A stretch of 52,870 nt of DNA from Actinomycetes bacterium (GTDB taxonomy: Bacteria; Actinomycetota; Acidimicrobiia; Acidimicrobiales; RAAP-2), in contig JAJYSU010000001.1 of assembly GCA_021793395.1 (NCBI GenBank), forward strand, positions 1-52,870, read 5' to 3'. Numbering within the stretch: position 1 is the first letter of the stretch; each line of letters begins with the position of its first letter. The translations under genes were made by a program, and so were the position numbers. Below, piece after piece: positions 19,035 through 27,593 of the stretch. The notes beneath the pieces are model-generated. The model ran no database searches. It saw nothing but the letters and a program-made list of their open reading frames with translations, and was not told the origin of the DNA.

Positions 19035-19666
19035 ACGATCGCAAGACGGCGATCTACCGCGTGGCGGCGAGTCTGCTCACTGCCCTGTCGTGGCTACTGT
19101 TTCGTCCGGTGGTCCGCGGAGCGCAGAAGATCCCTCTCCAGGGCCCCGTACTCATCGCGCCGATACATCGCTCGAACATCGACTTCGTCTTCACCCTGTT
19201 CATCTCGCCGCGCAAGGTCTTCTTCATGGCGAAGGACCCCCTCTTCCGTGTTCCGGTGCTGGGGCCACTTCTCTTACACCTTGGTGCGTTCCCCGTCCAT
19301 CGTGAGAGTGCCGATCGGGAGTCGTTACACCTGGCCGAGGAGGTGCTCCGTCGTGGTCACGCTCTCGTCTTGTTCCCCGAGGGCACGCGCAAGAGTGGGC
19401 CCCGCGTCGACGCGCTGCACGATGGCGCGATGTTCATCGCGGCCCGTACGGGAGCGGCGGTGGTGCCCGTCGGCATTGGCGGGAGCGACCGAGCCATGCC
19501 CTCCAAAGCCCGACTACCGCGCCCAACGAGAATTCACGTGGTGGTGGGCGACCCGCTCGCACCGCCGGTGGGGGAGGGTCGGGTGTCGCGCTCGGCGATT
19601 AGCGCCAAGAGTGAGGAACTACGAGCCGCACTCGACGAGGTGTACGCGCAAAGTCGCGAGCCCTAA
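19007..19666 (+). CDS. plsC: 1-acyl-sn-glycerol-3-phosphate acyltransferase
   Basis: A 219-aa membrane-associated acyltransferase that converts lysophosphatidate to phosphatidate. The catalytic H-x4-D motif is H54-D59 (HRSNID), and the acceptor-binding motif FPEGTRKSG follows. A hydrophobic helix at about 19-34 probably anchors it. GTG 19007 overlaps cmk by 28 nt and has AAGGAG 9 nt upstream. The cmk-plsC pairing is conserved in Gram-positives. The stop codon overlaps that of the convergent glycosyltransferase. Confidence 0.9.
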   Translation: MPGDAHLLLDDRKTAIYRVAASLLTALSWLLFRPVVRGAQKIPLQGPVLIAPIHRSNIDFVFTLFISPRKVFFMAKDPLFRVPVLGPLLLHLGAFPVHRESADRESLHLAEEVLRRGHALVLFPEGTRKSGPRVDALHDGAMFIAARTGAAVVPVGIGGSDRAMPSKARLPRPTRIHVVVGDPLAPPVGEGRVSRSAISAKSEELRAALDEVYAQSREP

Positions 19667-20463
19667 CGCTCGCGCCACCACGTGCCGAAGACGACCCTCG
19701 CGTAGCGCAATCCGAAGAGCCAGTTCGAACCCTTCTTCGTCGTGCCTGCCTGGCGGGGGTGCCAGACAGTCGGCACTTCCGCGGCCCGCCAGCCTCGCTT
19801 CAGGCACACGATCAGTAGCTCCGCGGTCTGGTACTGCTCTTGGTGGAGTCGGTCGATCACGTCGGCCAACATCGCGACGCGCAGACCCCGGTAGCCGGTG
19901 GAGGTATCGGTGAGGTTGGCACCGGTCATCCGATTCATGACGAAGGAGAAGAATCGCACGCCGCTCTTACGAATGACGTCCGTCGTGTGATCCTGACCGA
20001 GACGTCGGCTCGCGACCACGAAGTCCGCCCGATCGTCGAGCAGGGGCGCGAGCAACTGGGGGATCTCCGCGGGATCGTTCTGGCCGTCAGCGTCGAGGGT
20101 GACGACGAAGCGCACCGCATGATCGATGCAGTATCGGTAGGTGACCTGAAGTGCGACGCCGTGGCCGAGGTTGACGGGAAACTCCACCACCACCACGCCG
20201 GGGTGCGCGCGTGCGATCTGTGCGGTGGCGTCGTGACCGCCGTCGACGACGACGAGCGTGGTGTAGGGCTCGCCGTTGATGGTGTCGGGCATGGCGTCCA
20301 GCACGGCGCCAATCGCGCCCTCCTCCTCGTAGGCGCAAATAGACGCGACGATGGGGTGCGGCTGGTAGTTCGGGTAGTCGGTCGCGAAGCGAGCCATCGC
20401 CTGATCAATCGCAAACGAACGCAGCGTCGCCAGCCGCTTCTTCTCCAAATCCGTGGTGACCAT
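19663..20463 (-). CDS. Family 2 glycosyltransferase (dolichol-phosphate-mannose synthase-like)
   Basis: A 266-aa GT-A fold transferase. It shows VASICAYEEEGAIGAVLDAM, the nucleotide-binding VVVDGGHDAT, VNLGHGVALQ and the metal-binding DADG at 124-127, then ASRRLG and NRMTGANLTDTSTGYRG. The pattern matches DPM1-like enzymes that transfer sugar to a polyprenyl phosphate. No C-terminal membrane helices are seen. ATG 20463 has a good GAGAGGG at 8 nt; a GTG at 20556 would add 31 poorly conserved residues. It follows ispH by about 108 nt on the same strand, which fits a link to polyprenyl-carrier metabolism, though the acceptor is unknown. Confidence 0.85.
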   Translation of the reverse strand: MVTTDLEKKRLATLRSFAIDQAMARFATDYPNYQPHPIVASICAYEEEGAIGAVLDAMPDTINGEPYTTLVVVDGGHDATAQIARAHPGVVVVEFPVNLGHGVALQVTYRYCIDHAVRFVVTLDADGQNDPAEIPQLLAPLLDDRADFVVASRRLGQDHTTDVIRKSGVRFFSFVMNRMTGANLTDTSTGYRGLRVAMLADVIDRLHQEQYQTAELLIVCLKRGWRAAEVPTVWHPRQAGTTKKGSNWLFGLRYARVVFGTWWRER

Positions 20464-20571
20464 CACATTCCCTCTCGAGGCGTATCGGCAGCGCAGCACT
20501 GCTCGCGTGGCCCCGGTCCCGAGGTCGCCGCGCGACATCGGGACCGCAATTCTCACACGAACCTGTCGATC

Positions 20572-21624
20572 TTACTCGCCGCGTGGCCTCTCGTACGGCG
20601 AGCGGTCCAGGATCTGAGCGGCGGTGACCACCCGATCGGCGGAACCGTCGAACGTCGACGCCGCGGGCGTGGCCAAGCACAGGTCCACGAGCGCCGAGAG
20701 GGAGCGCAGGATGTCACGCAGTTCGGGGGGTGGGGGAAAGTACTCGTCCTCCACACTCATCACGCGGGTCTCCACCCCGTCGCGGGGGTCGAGCGCGGCG
20801 ACCACCGCGCGCACGAGTGACTCGGGTGCCGACGCGCCGGCGGTCACGGCCACTCGACCGTGAAGGTACTCGGGCAAGTCCTCGGGACCGTTCACGCGTA
20901 ACACGTGCTCACATCCCACGGACCGCGCCACGTCGGTGAGCGCCATCGTGTTCGAGGAGTTCGCCGAGCCGATCACCACGACCACGTCGGCGTCACGAGC
21001 CGCGTCACGCAGCGCCGCCTGTCGGTTCGTCGTGGCGAAGCACAAGTCGCTGTGCGCCGGCTGCCAGATGTCCGGGAAGCGCTCGTGCGCGTACTCGCGC
21101 AGGTGCTGCCACTCGTCCCGGCTCAGGGTCGTCTGCGAGAGCAGTGCCACCGGCCCGGCGCTGCTCACTCGTTCGATGTCGTCGATTGACTGGACGAGTA
21201 CTACCGAGTCGGGCGCGACGGCCATGGTGCCGATCGCTTCCTCGTGTCCCTCGTGGCCCACGTAGAGAACCGTGTAGCCGTCGCGGGCGCGCACCTTAAG
21301 CTCGTGGTGCACCTTGGTGACCAGCGGACACACCGCATCGACGACGGCACCGCCGGTGCGACGAGCCGCCTCCACGACGGCGGGAGCGGAGCCGTGGGCG
21401 CTCAGCATCACCGGTGCCCCCGGGGGTACGTCGGCAATGTCGTGGACGAAGATGACACCGAGGGAGACAAAGTGATCAACAACGTAGCGATTATGGACAA
21501 TCTCGTGGTAGCAGTAGACGGGCGGCTCGAAGATTCGCGTCATCCAGTCCAGCGCCTTAATCGCTTTCTCAACGCCCGCGCAGAACCCTCGTGGAGACGC
21601 CAGAATCACCTTGTCCACGGACAC
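20572..21624 (-). CDS. ispH: 4-hydroxy-3-methylbut-2-enyl diphosphate reductase
   Basis: A 350-aa iron-sulfur enzyme of the MEP pathway that forms IPP and DMAPP from HMBPP. The three cluster cysteines are C15 (PRGFCAGV), C99 (DAVCPLVTKVH) and C195 (HSDLCFATTNRQ); the substrate residues H40-region (YHEIVHN), SAHG and the S-x-N motif GSANSSNT are present. The GTG start follows TAGGCT by 6 nt. The last 30-40 residues extend slightly beyond the conserved core. Confidence 0.96.
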   Translation of the reverse strand: MSVDKVILASPRGFCAGVEKAIKALDWMTRIFEPPVYCYHEIVHNRYVVDHFVSLGVIFVHDIADVPPGAPVMLSAHGSAPAVVEAARRTGGAVVDAVCPLVTKVHHELKVRARDGYTVLYVGHEGHEEAIGTMAVAPDSVVLVQSIDDIERVSSAGPVALLSQTTLSRDEWQHLREYAHERFPDIWQPAHSDLCFATTNRQAALRDAARDADVVVVIGSANSSNTMALTDVARSVGCEHVLRVNGPEDLPEYLHGRVAVTAGASAPESLVRAVVAALDPRDGVETRVMSVEDEYFPPPPELRDILRSLSALVDLCLATPAASTFDGSADRVVTAAQILDRSPYERPRGE

Positions 21625-21630
21625 GCGGGC

Positions 21631-21636
21631 AGCCTA
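21631..21636 (-). promoter_or_regulatory. -10 hexamer TAGGCT for ispH, leaderless type
   Basis: Minus strand TAGGCT, GCCCGC, then GTG 21624. No ribosome binding site. It is back to back with the TAGGCT of the DUF512 gene 43 bp away. Confidence 0.55.
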
Positions 21637-21679
21637 CCGGCCCGCGACCGTCGCCGCGACGCCTCGAGAGACTCGCCAG

Positions 21680-21685
21680 TAGGCT
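21680..21685 (+). promoter_or_regulatory. -10 hexamer TAGGCT for DUF512 gene, leaderless type
   Basis: TAGGCT, GACGTA, then GTG 21692. The hexamer is identical to that of the divergent ispH. Confidence 0.55.
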
Positions 21686-21691
21686 GACGTA

Positions 21692-23083
21692 GTGACGGCC
21701 GCCCGTATCTCAGCAATTTCTCCGCGATCACCGGCCGCGCGCGTTGAACTCGCCGTGGGCGACGAGGTGGTGCGGGTGAACGGTCGCGAACCGACGGACA
21801 TCATCGAGTACCAGCAACTGGTTGACGGGGAGCACGTCACGCTCGACGTGCGCCGCGAGGGCGAGGGCGAGGGTGTGACGCGTCGCGTCGTCATCGACAA
21901 GGAGCCGGGGGAACCGCTCGGACTGTCCATTGACTCCGCCGTCTTCGATCGAATCCGGACCTGCGATAATCACTGCAGTTTCTGCTTCATCTACCAGTTG
22001 CCCAAGGGAATGAGGCGGTCGCTGTACGTGAAGGACGATGACTTTCGCCTGTCGTTCCTCTACGGCAACTACACCACTCTGACGCGATTCACCGAGTTCG
22101 ACCTGGAGCGAGTGATCGACGAGCGACTCTCGCCGCTCTTTGTCTCCATCCACACGACCAATCCCGCACTGCGCGCCGAGATGCTGCGCAATCCCCGGGG
22201 CGCCACCAGTCTGCGCTGGTTGCATGAACTGCTGCACCACGGTATCGAGGTACACGGCCAGGTGGTTGTCTGTCCCGGAGTGAACGACGGGGTCGAACTC
22301 GAGCGCACCCTCGAAGACGTCGTCACGTCCTATCCGCAGCTCGCGTCACTCGCCCTCGTCCCGGTAGGAGTGAGCGACTTCTCACTCGAGGAGACCATGC
22401 GTCCTCACCAGCGTGATGAGGCCCGCCAGGTCGTCAGCCTGGCGGAGCGCTACAACGAGATCACCCGTGCCGTTCTGGGTCGATCGCTAATATTCGCCAG
22501 TGACGAGTTCTACCTCGTCGCCGGGCTCGATCCTCCGCGTGCGGCCTCCCTGGCGACTCTGGACTTGGCGGAGAACGGTATCGGTATGGTGGCCGCCTTT
22601 CGCGACAGTTTCGAACGCCACGTCGCGATGCCCCGACTAGGCAGTGGTTTCTTCCAGTCGGTCGATGGTGCACCGGCCTGGGGTTACCGTGCCACACGCG
22701 CACCCCTCACGCACGACGTGGTCGCGGGGGGACGCGTCGTGGTGATGACCGGTGAGTACGCGGCGCCGCTGCTACGAGAGCTGCTCGACGAACACGGATT
22801 CGACGCGGTCGAGGTGATGCCGGTTGCCAATGACTACTTCGGCGGAAACATCAAGGTCGCGGGTCTCCTGACCGGCCGCGATCTCGCGGTGGCTCTGGCA
22901 CGAGTGGATCCGTCGGCGACGTGCCTCATCCCGGACGTCTGCCTCAACGAGGGACGATTCCTCGATGGGACGACGCTGGACGACTTAGGACGCCCGGTGA
23001 CCTGCGTACGCACCACGGGCCACGATCTGCGAGTGACGTTGGAGTCTCTCTACGCCCCGCACCAGGCGATGGTCGGCTCGTGA
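21692..23083 (+). CDS. DUF512 radical SAM protein with N-terminal PDZ domain
   Basis: A 463-aa protein of a widely conserved family without settled function. A PDZ-like domain occupies about 4-75 (SPAARVELAVGDEVVRVNGR). A radical SAM core follows with the 4Fe-4S cysteines C91, C95 and C98 (CDNHCSFCF), and the C-terminal DUF512 part contains FASDEFY and GxGMVAAFRDSFE-like segments (NGIGMVAAFRDSFE). It lies directly upstream of der with a 4-nt GTGA overlap, the arrangement seen for this family elsewhere, which hints at a role in ribosome assembly or a linked modification. Family assignment is firm; the reaction is unknown. Confidence 0.92.
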   Translation: MTAARISAISPRSPAARVELAVGDEVVRVNGREPTDIIEYQQLVDGEHVTLDVRREGEGEGVTRRVVIDKEPGEPLGLSIDSAVFDRIRTCDNHCSFCFIYQLPKGMRRSLYVKDDDFRLSFLYGNYTTLTRFTEFDLERVIDERLSPLFVSIHTTNPALRAEMLRNPRGATSLRWLHELLHHGIEVHGQVVVCPGVNDGVELERTLEDVVTSYPQLASLALVPVGVSDFSLEETMRPHQRDEARQVVSLAERYNEITRAVLGRSLIFASDEFYLVAGLDPPRAASLATLDLAENGIGMVAAFRDSFERHVAMPRLGSGFFQSVDGAPAWGYRATRAPLTHDVVAGGRVVVMTGEYAAPLLRELLDEHGFDAVEVMPVANDYFGGNIKVAGLLTGRDLAVALARVDPSATCLIPDVCLNEGRFLDGTTLDDLGRPVTCVRTTGHDLRVTLESLYAPHQAMVGS

Positions 23084-24366
23084 GGCATCCGCGCGTAGCC
23101 GTCGTCGGGCGACCCAACGTGGGCAAGAGTTCGCTGGTGAACCGGCTGGCCGGACGGCGGGTGGCCGTGGTGGAGCAACACCGCGGGGTGACGCGCGATC
23201 GACGTAGCGTTCCCGTGGAGTGGAGAGGTCGGACTTTCGATCTCGTGGACACGGGTGGTTGGATCGAGTCCGGCGACGAACTCGAGGAGAAGGTGTCGCA
23301 TTCGGCGCAGATTGCCCTCAACGAGGCCGACGTGGTGCTACTCGTGGTCGACGTCGCCACCGGTCCCACCGACGAGGACGCCCGCGCCGCACGTTGGGTA
23401 CGCCACAGTGGGCGGCCCGCCATCCTGGTCGTGAACAAGGTTGACGACGCGGCCCGCGAGGCCTACGCCTGGGAGTTCCTGCGCCTCGGTGTCGGCGATC
23501 CTCACGCGGTGAGCGCACTACACGGTCTGGGCGCGGGTGAGTTGCTCGACGTCGTCGTCGACATGATCGGTGGCCCCGACGAGGACTCCGACGATCCGCA
23601 CGACGACGTCCTCGGTGTCGCTCTCGTCGGGCGACCCAACGTCGGAAAGTCCACACTGTTTAATGCACTGATCGGTGAGGAGCGATCGGTCGTGCACGAT
23701 CTACCCGGCACGACGCGCGATGCCATCGACACCGTGGTCGACACGCCGAGCGGTCGAATCCGCTTCATCGACACCGCCGGCATGCGCCGTCGCGCGAGGA
23801 CCGAGGCGGGTCTCGAGACCTACGCCGTACTGCGTAGTCTCGAGGCACTCGATCGGGCCGACGTCGCCCTGCTCGTGATTGACGCGACGGTCGGAGCCAC
23901 GGGACAGGACCAGCGTTTGGCCGAGCGAATTTCGGGTGCCGGATGCTCGTCCATCGTCGTCGTGAACAAGTGGGAGATGATCGCGACCGAGGACCGAGAG
24001 AACGTACTGGCGAGCGTGGGGGACAAATTGGCCTTCCTCGGTGACGCCCCCGTGCTCAAAGTCACCGCACTCTCGGGCAAGGGGGTGCATCGTATCCTTC
24101 CGGCGCTGATGAGCGCCGCGGCCGACTACGAGACCCGCGTACCAACCGGGGCCCTCAACCGAGCCATTCGCGACCTGCAGATTCGTCAACCCGCGCCCAC
24201 CGGCAAGATTCGCTACGCCGTGCAGGGAGCTATCGAACCCCCGACATTCACGCTCTTTGTGTCGGGGCGCCTACCTCCGACCTACCTGCGCTACGTAGAG
24301 CGTTCACTGCGTGAGCGTTTTTCTCTCGGTAGCACGCCGCTGCGAGTACGCGTCCGGGTGGGGTGA
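23080..24366 (+). CDS. der: Ribosome-assembly GTPase Der (EngA)
   Basis: A 428-aa GTPase with two tandem G domains and a KH-like C-terminal domain, needed for 50S subunit assembly. Domain 1 has G1 GRPNVGKS at 10-17, DTGGWIE and N-K-V-D; domain 2 has GRPNVGKST, DTAGMRR and N-K-W-E. The last is unusual, because the guanine-recognition motif N-K-x-D normally ends in Asp. The KH domain ends with LPPTYLRYVERSLRERF. GTG 23080 overlaps the DUF512 stop by 4 nt and gives the family N-terminus (RHPRVAVVGRPN); upstream in-frame codons are shadow. Confidence 0.95.
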   Translation: MRHPRVAVVGRPNVGKSSLVNRLAGRRVAVVEQHRGVTRDRRSVPVEWRGRTFDLVDTGGWIESGDELEEKVSHSAQIALNEADVVLLVVDVATGPTDEDARAARWVRHSGRPAILVVNKVDDAAREAYAWEFLRLGVGDPHAVSALHGLGAGELLDVVVDMIGGPDEDSDDPHDDVLGVALVGRPNVGKSTLFNALIGEERSVVHDLPGTTRDAIDTVVDTPSGRIRFIDTAGMRRRARTEAGLETYAVLRSLEALDRADVALLVIDATVGATGQDQRLAERISGAGCSSIVVVNKWEMIATEDRENVLASVGDKLAFLGDAPVLKVTALSGKGVHRILPALMSAAADYETRVPTGALNRAIRDLQIRQPAPTGKIRYAVQGAIEPPTFTLFVSGRLPPTYLRYVERSLRERFSLGSTPLRVRVRVG

Positions 24367-24548
24367 TGACGCGCTGGTGCGACACGTGCGACCGTCCCGT
24401 TGAGGGTGAGGTGTGTGAGGTCTGCGGCCACTCCGTCGAGGAGGCCACCCACGAGCCGATGCCGTGGCGCTGGCGGTTTTTCGTGGTGGTGACCATCATC
24501 TACCTTGCCTGGCGTCTCTATCAGTTAATTTCGTGGTTGGCGCACTAG
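24366..24548 (+). CDS. Small zinc-ribbon protein with C-terminal membrane anchor
   Basis: A 60-aa protein (61 if GTG 24363 is used). The N-terminal part holds two C-x2-C knuckles, C-D-T-C and C-E-V-C-G, spaced 9 residues apart, enough for one zinc. An acidic linker (EEATHE) leads to a single C-terminal membrane segment (FFVVVTIIYLAWRLYQLISWL), so the ribbon would face the cytoplasm in a tail-anchored layout. Its start overlaps the der stop and the carbonic-anhydrase-like gene follows 8 nt later, so all are one unit. I do not recognise the family; function unknown. Confidence 0.82.
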   Translation: MTRWCDTCDRPVEGEVCEVCGHSVEEATHEPMPWRWRFFVVVTIIYLAWRLYQLISWLAH

Positions 24549-24556
24549 GAGGGCGA

Positions 24557-25072
24557 ATGACGATCTACGCACTAGGCGAGCGAGTTCCGACTATTCACCC
24601 CGATGCCTTCGTGCACCCCGACGCCGTGGTGATCGGTGACGTGCGCGTGGGTGCGGACTCGTCGGTGTGGCCCGGCGCCGTGCTGCGCGGCGACTACGGC
24701 ACGATCATCGTGGGCGAGCGTACGTCAATTCAAGACGGTACCGTGATCCACGCCGTCGCCGAGTTTCCCACGGTCGTGGGTGACGACTGCGTCATCGGCC
24801 ACCTCGTGCATCTCGAGGGTTGCGTCATCCACGACCGAGCTCTCGTCGGGAGCGGCTCGGTGGTACTGCATCACGCGCACGTCCACACGGGAGCCACCGT
24901 CGCGGCGGGTGCGGTGGTACGCAACCGAACCGACGTTCCCGAGGGAGCGCTGGCGGTGGGCGTACCCGCCACTATCAAACTCGGTGCCAGCGACCAGGAC
25001 GCCATCGCGGAGGGTGCCACTCTCTACGTCGCGAATGCTCGCCGGTATCGTCGCGAGTTACGCGCTCTTTAA
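24557..25072 (+). CDS. Gamma-carbonic-anhydrase-like hexapeptide-repeat protein
   Basis: A 171-aa left-handed beta-helix protein with repeated hexapeptides (VVIGDVRVGADSSVWPGAVLRGD) and a C-terminal helix. Members are trimers with metal at the subunit interface. Of the three zinc histidines of true gamma carbonic anhydrases, the first is present (VIHAVAE), but the G-H-x4-H-G-C motif reads G-H-L-V-H-L-E-G-C: the second His is kept, the third is Glu, and a new His sits two residues earlier. Activity as a carbonic anhydrase is therefore uncertain. ATG 24557 has AGGAGGG upstream. Its stop overlaps that of trpD. Confidence 0.85.
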   Translation: MTIYALGERVPTIHPDAFVHPDAVVIGDVRVGADSSVWPGAVLRGDYGTIIVGERTSIQDGTVIHAVAEFPTVVGDDCVIGHLVHLEGCVIHDRALVGSGSVVLHHAHVHTGATVAAGAVVRNRTDVPEGALAVGVPATIKLGASDQDAIAEGATLYVANARRYRRELRAL

Positions 25073-26094
25073 CTGTTGGATATTGCCACTAGTTGCGCGA
25101 GCGCGTGGGCCGCACGACCGTCACGCACACTCGCACTCGCCATCTCGAAGCCCTCGCGCAACGAGGCCGCGCGGCCGGCCGCGACCAGCGCCAGGCCCGC
25201 ATTCGCGCACGCAATGTCAAACACGGGTCCAGTGGTGGCGTCGAGAAACGCGCGCACGACGCGAACGTTGTGCGCGACGTCTCCGCCACGCAGGCTGTCC
25301 ACTCCGTGACGTCGCCCCAGCTCCTCTCCGGCGTCGATGCGCTCCACGGTGATCTCGGAGGGCGTGACCCGGTGAAGCGTCGACGGACCTCCGAGAGATA
25401 ACTCGTCGAGTCCGTCGTCACCGCTCACCAGAATGGTCAGATCGGTGCCGCGCGACGCGATCACGCGCGCCATCTGTGACAGGTGTGAGGACGGCGCGAC
25501 TCCGATAAGCCCGCGCCGCACGCGAGCCGGGTTCGCGAGTGGTCCCAGCACGTTGAACACGGTGCGAAAGTACAGTGACCGGCGAATGGGCGTGAGGTAG
25601 CCGAGTGCGTGGTGGTAGGTCGGCGCGAACATGAAACCAATGGACGCGTCCTGCACGCAGGCACGCACGACCTCCGGGGACGTCTCCAGGCGAACACCCA
25701 GCGCCTCCAGGACATCGGCAGATCCGACCGACGACGAGGCCGCCCGATTGCCGTGCTTGGCGACGGCGACGCCACAGCCGGCCACCGCGAGGGCCGCCAT
25801 AGTGGAAATGTTGACCGTATGCAGTTGATCACCGCCGGTGCCCACGATGTCGACGGCGTCGACCGTCAACTCGAAGGTCGTGGCCGCGTCGATCATGGCG
25901 TCAATGAAACCGGTCATCTCCTCGGCGGTCTCGCCCTTCATGGTCAGTGCGGTGAGGAAGCTCGCGATATGCACCGCCTCGACACGACCCTCGAGGATCT
26001 CGGCCAGGGCCTCGCGGGCTTGGGACCTCTCCATATCGGTTCCGCGAACGAGAGGATTGAGAACGTCGCGCGCGTAGAACTCCATCAGCGCCAC
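25069..26094 (-). CDS. trpD: Anthranilate phosphoribosyltransferase
   Basis: A 341-aa enzyme that transfers phosphoribose from PRPP to anthranilate, the second tryptophan step. Signatures: D-I-V-G-T-G-G-D (PRPP loop), NISTMAALAVAGCGVAVAKHGNRAASSSVGSADVLEALG region, FMFAPTYHHA and FNVLGPLANPA. It is transcribed away from trpC, 70 bp between the starts. GTG 26094 is used; an ATG three codons later is possible. It is separated from the other trp genes by orientation but clearly belongs to the same pathway. Confidence 0.95.
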   Translation of the reverse strand: MALMEFYARDVLNPLVRGTDMERSQAREALAEILEGRVEAVHIASFLTALTMKGETAEEMTGFIDAMIDAATTFELTVDAVDIVGTGGDQLHTVNISTMAALAVAGCGVAVAKHGNRAASSSVGSADVLEALGVRLETSPEVVRACVQDASIGFMFAPTYHHALGYLTPIRRSLYFRTVFNVLGPLANPARVRRGLIGVAPSSHLSQMARVIASRGTDLTILVSGDDGLDELSLGGPSTLHRVTPSEITVERIDAGEELGRRHGVDSLRGGDVAHNVRVVRAFLDATTGPVFDIACANAGLALVAAGRAASLREGFEMASASVRDGRAAHALAQLVAISNS

Positions 26095-26152
26095 CGGTCC
26101 GAGGCGAGGATAACCATAGCGAGAGGCTAGCCGTGGCCAGGGCTGCGGCTAC

Positions 26153-26158
26153 TACGCT
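26153..26158 (+). promoter_or_regulatory. -10 hexamer TACGCT for trpC, leaderless type
   Basis: TACGCT, TTCACA, then GTG 26165. A transcript starting at the GTG has no room for a leader peptide or T-box, so control of trpCFBA would have to act at the promoter or elsewhere. Confidence 0.55.
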
Positions 26159-26164
26159 TTCACA

Positions 26165-26956
26165 GTGGCCACCGCCTACCTCGACGAGATAATGCGCTTT
26201 CACCGAGCGCGCGCCGCGGCCGACCACCGTGACTGGCGAGCGCGACTCGACGACGTCACACCGTGTCAGTCGCACTTCCGCGAGGCCCTCAGCCAGGGGG
26301 AAGCGGTGAGCGTGATCGCCGAGATCAAACGCCGATCGCCCTCCAAGGGCTGGCTGCTACGGGACCTGGATCCGAGCGTCCTGTCGCGGGCGTACGAGAC
26401 CGGCGGCGCGGCCGCGCTGTCGGTGCTCACCGACGACAAACACTTCGCCGGATCACCGAGTGACCTTCGTGCGGCCCACGACGCGTGCTCGTTGCCACTG
26501 CTGCGCAAGGACTTCACGGTAAGCGCCAATGACGTCATCGACGCGTTGCAGTTCGGTGCGAGCGCGGTGCTACTCATCGTGGCGGCACTGGACGACGACG
26601 AGTGCGCCCATCTCCTGAACGTGACGGCGCGGTGCGGTCTGGACGCTCTCGTGGAGGTTCACGACCGCGACGAGACGCGCCGGGCGCTGGCGCTGGGTGC
26701 GACCCTGATCGGCGTCAATCAGCGTGATCTGCGCTCCTTCGACGTTCGCACCGAACAGGCCGCGGAGGTGATCGCACTGCTACCTGCGTCGATCGTTGCG
26801 GTGGCCGAGTCGGGGTTACGCGACGTGTCCGACGTCGAGCGCGCGGCGGCCTACGGCTTCGATGCCGTCCTCGTGGGGGAGTCCCTCGTGCGAGCGGCCG
26901 AACCGTCGCTCGCCGTACGCGAGATCGCCGGAGTGGAGCGCCACCGCCGTGACTGA
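26165..26956 (+). CDS. trpC: Indole-3-glycerol-phosphate synthase
   Basis: A 263-aa TIM-barrel enzyme that closes the indole ring from CdRP. Signatures: IAEIKRRSPSKG with the catalytic Lys, LSVLTDDKHFAGS, LLRKDFTV with the second Lys, VEVHDRDE, IGVNQRDLRSF and ESGLRD. Length is normal. First gene of trpCFBA; its last codons overlap trpF by 8 nt. Confidence 0.97.
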   Translation: MATAYLDEIMRFHRARAAADHRDWRARLDDVTPCQSHFREALSQGEAVSVIAEIKRRSPSKGWLLRDLDPSVLSRAYETGGAAALSVLTDDKHFAGSPSDLRAAHDACSLPLLRKDFTVSANDVIDALQFGASAVLLIVAALDDDECAHLLNVTARCGLDALVEVHDRDETRRALALGATLIGVNQRDLRSFDVRTEQAAEVIALLPASIVAVAESGLRDVSDVERAAAYGFDAVLVGESLVRAAEPSLAVREIAGVERHRRD

Positions 26957-27593
26957 CCTGACCACCTACGCTCACCTCGTCAAGGTGTGCGGCGTGACCA
27001 GCGTCGACGACGCGGCGCTCGTTCTCGACGCCGGGGCCGACGCACTGGGCGTCGTCCTCGCGACGTCGCCTCGTGAGGTCGACGTGGAGCGCGCGGCGGC
27101 AATCACCGCCTTCGTGGGTGATCGCGCCGTGCGCGTGGGTGTCTTTCGCGGACGCGACGATGACGCGATCCGCCGCGTCGTGGACGTGGTAACACTGGAC
27201 GCCGTGCAGCTCCACGACCCGGTCTCCACCGATCTCTCCGTCGAGTTGCGCGAGCGAGGACTGACGGTGATCGCGGCGATGGCAATTGACTCCCTGGCGC
27301 ACGATGACGTGAACGAGGACCGAGTGGACGCCCTTCTGGTCGACGGTCCCTCGCCGGGCTCGGGGCGGACCCATTCGTGGTCACCTCTCAGAGACCGGCG
27401 CTTTCGTCGACCGCTGATCGTCGCCGGTGGGCTTAGTGGCGCCAACGTCGCGGACGTACTGGCGAGAACTCACGCGTGGGGCGTGGACGCCGCCTCGGGA
27501 ACCGAGTCGTCCCCCGGGCGTAAGGACGCCCGGGCGGTGCGCGACTTCGTCGACGCCGCCCATCGCTGGTTCGAACGAGAGGAAACGACGTGA
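26949..27593 (+). CDS. trpF: Phosphoribosylanthranilate isomerase
   Basis: A 214-aa TIM-barrel enzyme that isomerises PRA to CdRP. The catalytic Cys is in V-K-V-C-G-V-T near the N-terminus and the acid in the D-A-V-Q-L-H-x region (LDAVQLHDPV); the phosphate loop is GGLSGANV, then the sequence GVDAASGTESSPGRKD. GTG 26949 is chosen because it gives the family N-terminus just before KVCG; frames upstream are trpC shadow. It lies between trpC and trpB with overlaps on both sides. Confidence 0.93.
   Translation: MTDLTTYAHLVKVCGVTSVDDAALVLDAGADALGVVLATSPREVDVERAAAITAFVGDRAVRVGVFRGRDDDAIRRVVDVVTLDAVQLHDPVSTDLSVELRERGLTVIAAMAIDSLAHDDVNEDRVDALLVDGPSPGSGRTHSWSPLRDRRFRRPLIVAGGLSGANVADVLARTHAWGVDAASGTESSPGRKDARAVRDFVDAAHRWFEREETT

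Noticed and set aside
22921..23079. Upstream extension of der
   Set aside because: Shadow of DUF512; the Der N-terminus starts at GTG 23080.
26095..26164. Possible trp attenuator or T-box before trpC
   Set aside because: The hexamer 6 nt before GTG leaves no leader; no Trp codon run or T-box sequence is present.
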